From NCBI GenBank assembly GCA_965365465.1, contig CBDUBU010000043.1:1-18705 (forward strand): 18,705 nucleotides of DNA, written 5' to 3'. This document shows positions 8,100 through 14,744 of this stretch, in pieces. Both the position numbers and the translations under genes were made by a program. The stretch's first letter is position 1. Each line of letters begins with the position of its first letter. The notes under the pieces were generated by a model. It ran no database searches. It was not told the DNA's origin and saw only the letters and a program-made list of their open reading frames with translations. This DNA is from CBDUBU01 sp965365465 (lineage in GTDB: Bacteria; Bacteroidota; Rhodothermia; Rhodothermales; DASSAV01).

Positions 8100-8143
8100 A
8101 AAAAGCATTCTCTTGCCTGCCGTTCCTGTTCAGTAGCAAGAGA
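8100..8143 (-). terminator. Probable intrinsic terminator after the HTTM cassette
   Basis: On the minus strand TCTCTTGC (8143-8136) and GCAAGAGA (8116-8109) form a perfect 8-bp stem with a 19-nt loop, followed after four bases by five T. It begins 40 bp past the stop of the HTTM-DCC gene. The long loop and short T-run make it moderate rather than strong. It would separate the upstream cassette from the glycan cassette. Confidence 0.5.
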
Positions 8144-8182
8144 TGTCGCTATCCCCCCTCCAGGCATCTTGAGCCGCACAAC

Positions 8183-10231
8183 TTACCCGTCTTGCTGTAC
8201 TTTCGTCCTGACCACCTCGTGTAAGGCGGACGCTGAAGGGGAAAAATCGTGAATGAGTTGTCGTTTTAGGGGGCGGGCAGCGTACCCTCCTGCGTCAGGA
8301 TCTGTACTGAAAACAACCTCATAAAACCGAACTCTTTCAATCTGTTCCATCCCTTCCCCCTCACGCACAACTACACTCCAGAGCGCATTCAAGCGCTGGT
8401 TCATCAGGCTTGCATCCTTCTCATTGAGAATCCGTGCAAGCAGGGCATCGGCGCGGGCTGTATGCATTCCTAGTTGCCCGGACATTAACTGATGCAAACT
8501 CATGTCTGTCCTCTCGCCGTTCCTGTCCTCTAACTTGAGCATAACCGTCTTCGTGCTGGCAATATGCTTGCCGGTAAAGGTAGGATGACAGGCAAAGGGC
8601 CACGCCTGGACTTGTTTCTTGAAACCGCAAAAAAGATTCCCTGACACAATCACAGCGGCTGCCAGAAGAACTGGAAGTACGGAAGAACGCAGGGATCCCG
8701 GCTGCCAGACTGGCTGAAAAGGCACGCTTTCCAGACTGCATGTGCGGGCATCCGCGAATCGGCGGTACTGGCGGCGTCCGATCTGAGCCACTGCCCCCAC
8801 AAAAAGCAAGGGGTAAACCGGCCACAAGATCGGAATCCTCTTTGCTAATGCACGGTACGCATCAAATCCGATCCACTCCTGTTTTCCACGGACAGCATAC
8901 ATATTGGCCGCAAGGTCTTGCGGGGTGTATTCGGGCAACTCGTACGAAACCATTGCCTCTTCGTCCATTCCGTTGACGTACTGAATCCGCCCAAACACAT
9001 CAAATACTTGCAGTGTAGCAATCGTCCTTCTGCATGGCTTACAGCTCCCATCATACAGGACATACATTTGCTCAGGAAAGAGCCGGGATCCTGTCCACCT
9101 GAAAATGCGGCGCCAGTCGAAGAAAACTACATAGCAGGCCATCAGCGGGTAAAAACTGATGCCCATGAATGCGTAAGTCTGAAGGTGAAAGGCAAGGCCG
9201 CCCAGCGCAGCCAGCAACCGGGTACGCCGGAAGAAAACAAGGAAAATGAAGCCCAGCTCGAATAGCAACGTAGCCAGGCCCCCTGCACGATAAACAAGTG
9301 GATTTTTGTCGACCCGAAAAAGGGGCGTCCACGGGCTTAGGTCAAACCATTTTCCATGCATGATGTACTTGACAGCATCCCCGGCAACCCATTCATATCC
9401 TCCAAGCCAGGTTTTCCAGAAGCCAGGGAAAAAATAGATCAATCCAATCAGAATCCAGGCAAAACGCAGAGGCAAGCTGTAGGCTACAGAAGGCCGCGGC
9501 TCCTCCATTATGCCTTTATCGGCGCTCTTTCTGGCGCGTCGGACTGCATCGAGAGAAAGGGCATCTCCACTCGGACTCGCTGCAAGCAGCGCAGCAAACC
9601 ACAAAACGTGTAAAAACGCATGGTTTACCTTTCCGTACAGCTCAGGAGCGGCAAGAGGAAACATGCCAAGCACAACAACTATGGCTGCAGAAGTGCGTGA
9701 AAACAAACCAAGCAACCCTGTAACGCAGAACACCAGAAACAGGATGTAAGCAATCTTGACTTGCTGCGGCGTATAATAAACCAGTTCATCAAGCCCCAGA
9801 TCAACCATCCTGCCTATGCCGAAGGGTGGATATCGCAGTTCGACGGGCAGCGAGGCATACCACTCAGCCTGAAAGCCATATCCTATCAGAAGCAGCAAGA
9901 ATACTACGATGCGCATGACCGCCAGGGAGGTTGGATACTCCGGAGTCAGGAAGAACGTCGCAAGCGCCTGCGTGGTGCGACGATGGAGATAAGCTCCCGT
10001 AAACAAGATCTGGCCGAGCAAGACAAGCAGAATGATTCGCGGTATATACAACCGGGCGGCTTCAACATCCATCCCTAAAACCGACGAGGCTATGACCCGC
10101 TCCTGAAAAGCATAGAGCAGGACAAAAAGGGCAAGTCCAGCCAGGACAAGCAAGTTCGCCGCCAGCGCCCTTCGCAGGTCAACCGGCAAACTACCTGTCC
10201 CTCCCAACAGCCATTTCTCTTCTTTGCTCAT
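8183..10231 (-). CDS. HTTM (vitamin-K-dependent carboxylase-like) membrane protein fused to a DCC thiol-redox domain
   Basis: 682 residues. Transmembrane helices begin at about 23-41 and 62-80 and continue through an HTTM core at about 100-375. Within it, YFFPGFWKTW (266-275) aligns by eye with the stretch of human GGCX around its catalytic-base lysine, which would be K273 here, and FHLQTYAF (348-355) fits the conserved FH motif (H349). Residues 388-495 form a DCC1/DUF393 domain with VLYDGSCKPC (391-400), a CxxC redox pair at C397/C400. One more helix (about 515-533) precedes a soluble C-terminal region of about 150 residues, probably periplasmic, which I do not recognise. It is the last gene of its cassette, 48 bp after the Tat-subunit gene. 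HTTM-DCC fusions are usually annotated as DUF393 proteins of unknown function. Carboxylase activity is not shown by the sequence. Confidence 0.82.
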   Translation of the reverse strand: MSKEEKWLLGGTGSLPVDLRRALAANLLVLAGLALFVLLYAFQERVIASSVLGMDVEAARLYIPRIILLVLLGQILFTGAYLHRRTTQALATFFLTPEYPTSLAVMRIVVFLLLLIGYGFQAEWYASLPVELRYPPFGIGRMVDLGLDELVYYTPQQVKIAYILFLVFCVTGLLGLFSRTSAAIVVVLGMFPLAAPELYGKVNHAFLHVLWFAALLAASPSGDALSLDAVRRARKSADKGIMEEPRPSVAYSLPLRFAWILIGLIYFFPGFWKTWLGGYEWVAGDAVKYIMHGKWFDLSPWTPLFRVDKNPLVYRAGGLATLLFELGFIFLVFFRRTRLLAALGGLAFHLQTYAFMGISFYPLMACYVVFFDWRRIFRWTGSRLFPEQMYVLYDGSCKPCRRTIATLQVFDVFGRIQYVNGMDEEAMVSYELPEYTPQDLAANMYAVRGKQEWIGFDAYRALAKRIPILWPVYPLLFVGAVAQIGRRQYRRFADARTCSLESVPFQPVWQPGSLRSSVLPVLLAAAVIVSGNLFCGFKKQVQAWPFACHPTFTGKHIASTKTVMLKLEDRNGERTDMSLHQLMSGQLGMHTARADALLARILNEKDASLMNQRLNALWSVVVREGEGMEQIERVRFYEVVFSTDPDAGGYAARPLKRQLIHDFSPSASALHEVVRTKVQQDG

Positions 10232-10279
10232 GGCATAACCTGCTGAATTGATAGAGAGAACAACGTAAGCCTAACTATT

Positions 10280-10696
10280 TCAACTTGTGCTCGGTGCAGC
10301 GACCTGACCGAAACTTGCACATGGGTTCCAGCAGGGGCTGCGGTAGGGATCGTAATAAGAAACATACCGAACTGTCCTTGTCTCATCGCCGCCATGCTGA
10401 AAAAAATCAGTGGAAAGCAAAAAGCGCTCATAAAGCATGGGATCGCGGCGGGCATCAAAACCGGATCCAAAAATGCTTTTATGCACACGCGCAAACTCGG
10501 CCAGACCTTCTTCATCAATACCCAGATAATCGAAGTACGAACGAATCCGATCTTCAACGGGGATAACGTACCGCTTTACGTTATCCAGATGCCATTTGAC
10601 GCCTTCGCGCTTCTGGTATCCCACGCTTGCAATCGACCCCAGCCCTACTACCGATAAAGCAGCTGCGCCTATCTTTACAAATTTTCTGCGATCCAT
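10280..10696 (-). CDS. Small Tat-signal subunit, FAD-GDH gamma-like partner of the GMC oxidoreductase
   Basis: 138 residues from the ATG at 10696. The N-terminus MDRRKFVKIGAAALSVVG is a twin-arginine signal (RRKFVK plus a weakly hydrophobic Ala/Val/Gly core), so it should be exported folded. The mature part has EEGLAEFARVH, FLLSTDFFQHGGDE (92-105), then YDPYRSPCWNPCASFG with C122 and C126. Size, Tat signal and position beside a GMC flavoprotein match the gamma (hitch-hiker) subunit of bacterial FAD-dependent glucose dehydrogenase and the gluconate dehydrogenase subunit-3 group, in which this subunit carries and matures the signal-less catalytic subunit. The gene lies 74 bp after the GMC gene, past a terminator-like hairpin, and 48 bp before the HTTM-DCC gene. 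No strong ribosome site is seen. The family link rests on pattern, not on a search. Confidence 0.72.
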   Translation of the reverse strand: MDRRKFVKIGAAALSVVGLGSIASVGYQKREGVKWHLDNVKRYVIPVEDRIRSYFDYLGIDEEGLAEFARVHKSIFGSGFDARRDPMLYERFLLSTDFFQHGGDETRTVRYVSYYDPYRSPCWNPCASFGQVAAPSTS

Positions 10697-10752
10697 CAAT
10701 TTTTTGAGTAGTGTCTGATTGCTGCCGTTTACCTATCGCCTTACTTCCGTTT

Positions 10753-10779
10753 AAAAAAAATGCCTGGCTTTCAAACCAG
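10753..10779 (-). terminator. Terminator-like hairpin overlapping the GMC stop codon
   Basis: On the minus strand the 16 bases at 10779-10764 fold into a 6-bp stem (one G-T wobble) with a TGAA loop. GCA and eight consecutive T (10760-10753) follow. The stem includes the TGA of the GMC gene (10773-10771). This is a short but proper intrinsic-terminator shape inside the operon, so it may act as partial termination that lowers expression of the Tat subunit and HTTM-DCC genes. Confidence 0.45.
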
Positions 10780-12219
10780 CGCGGGGCTGCCTGATACGTA
10801 ATCCGCAGCGCGCAACGCCAGCGCCGACAGAGTCAGCGTCGGATTGATCGGAGATGCCGTAGGATACACGCTGCTCCCCAGAACCAGAAGGTTGCGAACC
10901 TGATGATGAACCAGATTTCGGTCAACAACGCTGCTTGCTGGATCGTCCCCCATAGGCGTCGTTCCGAGAATATGAGCCTCCGTTGAGTTAGGCTTGCGAT
11001 CAATCATGATCTTCTCAACCGGCAGGGGCGCAAGAAGGCGCGGCAGGTCTTCATCCAGAGTGTCAATAGCCCGCTGCGTGTACCCGGAGTGCCCGTCATA
11101 GAAGACCTCTGGTTTGGTCGGGTCATCTTCGCTGATGCGCACGCGGTTTTCCTTACGGCGCAGATCTTCATAGATGATGCGAAGGCGCACCAACTGCCTC
11201 CACTTTCCCCGCTCCATCCGCAGTTCCGGCTTACTGTAAGTCTCGATGACGGCTGCAGCTCGATCCGAGCGATGCGACCCACTGTAAAGCATATACCCGT
11301 GCCCGGTCACGTAGGTGCTTCCCTGAAAATTATCTACGCCATCCAGGTGAACGATTGCATTCTTTGATACCTGCTCAACCAGTCCTGCCCCTAGCTCCGG
11401 GTGTTCAAGCCCCGACGAAAGAAGTATCTTTGGATTGAAGATCGCATTCGCGCCCAGAACGATCAGATCCCCTTTCGCCTCGTGCAAAGCGCCTCCCTGC
11501 TCATAGGTTACGCCTTTCGCTGCCTGCCCCCCTTCTATTTCGACACGATCCACACGAGCGCCTAGCATAAGGGTCACACGTTTGTCGTCATACAGATGAC
11601 TCAGTTCATTCAGGATAGTGAACTTGGAATCTATAGGACATAACTGACAGACGCCGCTCATGCAGCAGCGGGGTCGCTTCGGCGTGCCGCGCGACGGCCT
11701 GGCCGTAGGCTGGTTGAAAAACTGATCCGGGTAAGCTTTTTTGAACAAGAGATCGACATCGGTGAATCGGTGCGCCGGCTGTGGATAAGGCCGGCTCCTC
11801 GGAAACGGTGCATCCTCCGGTCCTGAGATCAGCATGATCTCTTCCGCTTCACTATAGTAGGATTCCAGTTCATCGTAGGAGATAGGCCAGTCTTCCCCTA
11901 CACCATAGGTAGACTTCAATTTCATGTCTTCCGGCAACATCCGAGGCGTGCATCCTACCCAGCAATTCGAGCCTCCTCCAAACGATATCGTATAAATCCA
12001 GTTCTTTGCCGGGGTTCGGTTGATGAATGCATTCTGACTCTCACGCCTTATCTTTTTCCCCAACCCGTCGTTTAGTTGTGCGCGGTGCGTATTCATCTCC
12101 CCACGCTCCAGCACTAGAATGCGGGCGTCCGGGCTCCCTCTTTCCAGGTACTTCTTCAGGAAAAAAGAGGCGGCAAACCCCGTCCCTACAATAACAACAT
12201 CGTATTTATCGGTCGTCAT
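10771..12219 (-). CDS. GMC-family FAD oxidoreductase with Fe-S-type cysteine motif (FAD-glucose/gluconate dehydrogenase-like catalytic subunit)
   Basis: 482 residues. An N-terminal FAD dinucleotide fold shows VVIVGTGFAAS (8-18) and LVLERG (35-40). FGGGSNCWVG (80-89) is the GMC flavin-contact segment. RCCMSGVCQLCP (184-195) places C185, C186, C191 and C194 as in the cysteine patch that holds a 3Fe-4S cluster in FAD-dependent glucose dehydrogenase. The C-terminal catalytic pair appears as H416 in EAHILGTTPMG and N459 in SPINPTLT. There is no signal peptide, consistent with export in complex with the Tat-signal subunit encoded next. The gene starts 8 bp after the SGNH stop, so it is co-transcribed. 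Relatives oxidise sugars or polyols and pass electrons to quinone or a multihaem cytochrome; no cytochrome gene is present here. The substrate is unknown. Confidence 0.85.
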   Translation of the reverse strand: MTTDKYDVVIVGTGFAASFFLKKYLERGSPDARILVLERGEMNTHRAQLNDGLGKKIRRESQNAFINRTPAKNWIYTISFGGGSNCWVGCTPRMLPEDMKLKSTYGVGEDWPISYDELESYYSEAEEIMLISGPEDAPFPRSRPYPQPAHRFTDVDLLFKKAYPDQFFNQPTARPSRGTPKRPRCCMSGVCQLCPIDSKFTILNELSHLYDDKRVTLMLGARVDRVEIEGGQAAKGVTYEQGGALHEAKGDLIVLGANAIFNPKILLSSGLEHPELGAGLVEQVSKNAIVHLDGVDNFQGSTYVTGHGYMLYSGSHRSDRAAAVIETYSKPELRMERGKWRQLVRLRIIYEDLRRKENRVRISEDDPTKPEVFYDGHSGYTQRAIDTLDEDLPRLLAPLPVEKIMIDRKPNSTEAHILGTTPMGDDPASSVVDRNLVHHQVRNLLVLGSSVYPTASPINPTLTLSALALRAADYVSGSPALV

Positions 12220-12227
12220 TCTTGAAA

Positions 12228-13205
12228 TCAGTAAATGCCGGCCACAGACTTCAGGCGCTCCGAGAACACCGCTGCGCCGGCAACATTCAAATGATCGCTA
12301 TCTCTAAAATAAACAGGGTTGTATACAAAAGCAGTATCCCGAGAGAAATCATAATAGGACAGGTTGTCGTACTTCGCATCGAGCCGCATTACCAGACTCT
12401 TCATCTCCTCCGTAATTGCCGGATCAAAGTGGTTGAGGTAGGCAGGGTAAATGGGAGGCGTGTAGAGCACCATCTGAATATCTTCTGCCTCCAGCGAGGC
12501 CGCCAGAGCGGCCAGCGCATCATAGGCATTCTCGACCAGGTCTGGTTGCGTGTCTTGCATTTCCTCCTGCAAGGCCACATTTTCAGCGGCTTTGTCCGTT
12601 CCATCTTTCTCCAGAAACGCAGCCGTGGCGTCACTTCGATCCTGGAAATATTCGATGAATCCGTCCGGACGCACAGGGTGCTCCTCTGGCGGCTTGCCTG
12701 AAAGCGCGGAAACGAATCCCTTCCAATGATTGGGCCTGGCGATCGGCGACAGCCTGGCCTGAACAAAATTGCTCATGTCTCCTTCCAGAAAGCGAAATGA
12801 GGTGGTAAATGCATAGGTCTCCCTGCGCAGGTCCGAGCGATCCGAGTTGACGACGGCAAGATTGTCTCGATGGAACAGAAAGGGAGAAGCAGGCACCAGA
12901 ACGTATTTGAGATTCGGCAACATGGGTACGACCTCCTCAACGATGTACCGGGTTTCCAGAAGGTCTGAGCCGGGCATCCAGACGTGAAACCCATTTACGC
13001 CCATCGCCTTGAAGTCAATGGCTACACTGTGCGAGTTGCCCGCAGCAATAGCAGTGATCGAATTTGCCTTAGCCTGCAAAAGCGACATTCTGGTTTTGAC
13101 ATCCGCATACGTCGGGGCAACCCGTTCGCTCACGGTGTATAACCCTCCCAGCAATCCGATACCTATTGCCAGAAACAGCACTGTTTGCGTAATCGGATGA
13201 CGCAT
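12228..13205 (-). CDS. Membrane-anchored SGNH-like protein (DltD/AlgJ-like partner of MBOAT)
   Basis: 325 residues from the ATG at 13205, which lies two bases after the MBOAT stop; the open frame extending to 13304 would run through MBOAT coding sequence and is rejected. One N-terminal helix (about 6-24) should anchor it with the body in the periplasm. AAGNSHSVAIDF (54-65) fits SGNH block I with Ser58 as nucleophile and Asn in place of the usual Asp, and YFRDSDHLNVAG (299-310) supplies D302-x-x-H305, the catalytic Asp-His pair. The layout resembles AlgJ/AlgX/DltD-type proteins, which work with MBOAT partners to acylate periplasmic or surface glycans. An acetyl- or acyltransferase role is inferred from this pairing; esterase activity is the alternative. 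It is translationally linked to MBOAT upstream and is followed after 8 bp by the GMC gene. Confidence 0.78.
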   Translation of the reverse strand: MRHPITQTVLFLAIGIGLLGGLYTVSERVAPTYADVKTRMSLLQAKANSITAIAAGNSHSVAIDFKAMGVNGFHVWMPGSDLLETRYIVEEVVPMLPNLKYVLVPASPFLFHRDNLAVVNSDRSDLRRETYAFTTSFRFLEGDMSNFVQARLSPIARPNHWKGFVSALSGKPPEEHPVRPDGFIEYFQDRSDATAAFLEKDGTDKAAENVALQEEMQDTQPDLVENAYDALAALAASLEAEDIQMVLYTPPIYPAYLNHFDPAITEEMKSLVMRLDAKYDNLSYYDFSRDTAFVYNPVYFRDSDHLNVAGAAVFSERLKSVAGIY

Positions 13206-13207
13206 AG

Positions 13208-14713
13208 TTAAAACTGGAAGTAGATGAACTCGGTGAGGTTGAATTCGCCGAACATGAAAATCGCCAAAATCACAGCGTAATAGAGGGACCACCGCAGCCA
13301 CCACGGCCTGGCTAGCAGGAACGATCTCATGTTGTCCTTGCGTTCCTCGATCAGGTGAATCCCTTCCATGAAGGCAATGGCTATAAATGCAATTGCTAGC
13401 TCGTAAGGCCCCTGCGCATTGGCGGCAAGCGCGGACGCCGGCCCCTGCTCGAAGTGAAACATATTCCTGAGCAGCACAAACGCATCAGAGATGGAGTTCG
13501 CTCGAAAAAAGAGCCACCCCAGCAGGACGAGATGATAGGTGGTCAGTACGGCCAGCACCAGCCGGACCCGCTCGACGCTGAAAACGACGCCAAACCCGGC
13601 GGCGCTGTAGTTCCTGCGGCGCAAATCTCCAAAACGTTTGCCGATCCATGCCCAGGCTTTATCCCGGAATCCGGCTGTCATGAGACCTGCGATCAGATAG
13701 GTCCCATGCAAGGCCCCCCAGACCACAAATGTCCAGTTAGCGCCGTGCCAGAGTCCGCTGATCAGAAAAACCAGAAAAAGATTATAGTACCAGCGCCACT
13801 TGACAACCCGGTTGCCTCCCAGCGGTATATAAAGGTAGTCCCGGAACCATGTGGAAAGCGAAATGTGCCAGCGGCTCCAGAATTCTGAAATCGACCGTGC
13901 GAAATAGGGCCGCCTGAAGTTTTCCATCAGATCATATCCCATGATACGCGCCGTACCGATAGCAATATCTGAGTAACCTGAAAAGTCGCAATAGATCTGG
14001 AAAGCGAAAAAGTACGTAGCCAGCAGAATCGTCCAGCCGGTGTACAGTTCCGGATTGTTATATACCTGGTTTACATACAGGGCCAGCCGGTCGGCAATCA
14101 CGAGTTTCTTGAACAATCCCCATCCTATCTGCTGTAATCCGAAAACCGTCCGCTGATGGTCATAGTCATTCTTGCGAAAGAACTGAGGCAGGAGCCGCTC
14201 TGATCGTTCGATAGGCCCCGCTACGAGTTGGGGAAAGAAGGAGACATACAGCGCGAAGATGCCGAGGTGACGCTCCGGTTGATGCCGACCTCGATAAACG
14301 TCGATTGAGTAGGAAAGCGTCTGAAAGGTATAAAAACTGATTCCAACCGGCAGCAGTACATCGAAAGCCGGGACATCGTAGAAGATGTTCAGACTATCGA
14401 ATACCGCACGCGCAGACTCGTTGAAGAAGTTGAAATACTTGAACGCGAAGAGCAACCCCAGATTGGAAAACAGGCTGATAATCAGATAAGGACGCCTTGA
14501 CTTCCGCGACGAGAGCGACCCCATCCGAATACCTGCCCAGTAATCTACGAGCGTGCTGGCAATGATCAGGATCAGGTATTCGGCTTTCCATGAGGCATAA
14601 AAATAGTAGCTGGCGACCAGAAGCAAGCCCCAACGGTACTTGTAGGGCGTCATAAAGTACAGCCCTACAATGACCGGCAGAAAGATCGCAAATTCGAGCG
14701 AATTAAAGAGCAT
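13208..14713 (-). CDS. MBOAT O-acyltransferase, AlgI/DltB family
   Basis: 501 residues, about eleven hydrophobic segments. The start MLFNSLEFAIFLPVIVGLYF is typical of AlgI-like proteins. Family motifs are LPVGISFYTFQTLSY (121-135), FFPQLVAGPI (159-168), the reentrant segment FWSRWHISLSTWFRDYLYIP (278-297, with H283) and SGLWHGANWTFVVWGALHG (319-337), which holds the catalytic H323. These proteins carry an acyl, often acetyl, group through the membrane to a periplasmic partner that modifies alginate, teichoic acid or other glycans. The gene is followed after two bases by the SGNH-like gene, the usual partner. It starts 31 bp after the first HTTM gene and has no strong ribosome site. Acyl donor and acceptor glycan are unknown. 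Confidence 0.94.
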   Translation of the reverse strand: MLFNSLEFAIFLPVIVGLYFMTPYKYRWGLLLVASYYFYASWKAEYLILIIASTLVDYWAGIRMGSLSSRKSRRPYLIISLFSNLGLLFAFKYFNFFNESARAVFDSLNIFYDVPAFDVLLPVGISFYTFQTLSYSIDVYRGRHQPERHLGIFALYVSFFPQLVAGPIERSERLLPQFFRKNDYDHQRTVFGLQQIGWGLFKKLVIADRLALYVNQVYNNPELYTGWTILLATYFFAFQIYCDFSGYSDIAIGTARIMGYDLMENFRRPYFARSISEFWSRWHISLSTWFRDYLYIPLGGNRVVKWRWYYNLFLVFLISGLWHGANWTFVVWGALHGTYLIAGLMTAGFRDKAWAWIGKRFGDLRRRNYSAAGFGVVFSVERVRLVLAVLTTYHLVLLGWLFFRANSISDAFVLLRNMFHFEQGPASALAANAQGPYELAIAFIAIAFMEGIHLIEERKDNMRSFLLARPWWLRWSLYYAVILAIFMFGEFNLTEFIYFQF

Positions 14714-14744
14714 CTATTGCTTATTCTTGGGGCAACTGCCAACG

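Larger units (their letters stand above)
7738..8182. other. Intergenic gap between the HTTM cassette and the glycan cassette
   Basis: 445 bp without a credible gene; the small plus-strand frame at 8052-8252 has no family features and runs into the HTTM-DCC gene antisense. It contains a probable minus-strand terminator (8100-8143), a tight dyad (7923-7936), an inverted repeat TTCCTGC/GCAGGAA (7814-7820 and 7846-7852) and a direct repeat of AACCGGA just before the GT2 start. It should hold the promoter of the glycan cassette, but I cannot assign -35/-10 or Bacteroidota-type -33/-7 boxes with confidence. Confidence 0.6.

Noticed and set aside
8052..8252. 66-codon plus-strand frame in the intergenic gap
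   Set aside because: No family features, Ser/Cys/Lys-rich, and it runs into the end of the HTTM-DCC gene antisense.
13206..13304. Upstream extension of the SGNH open frame
   Set aside because: It overlaps the MBOAT 3' coding end in another frame; the ATG at 13205 gives a normal anchored protein and lies two bases after the MBOAT stop.
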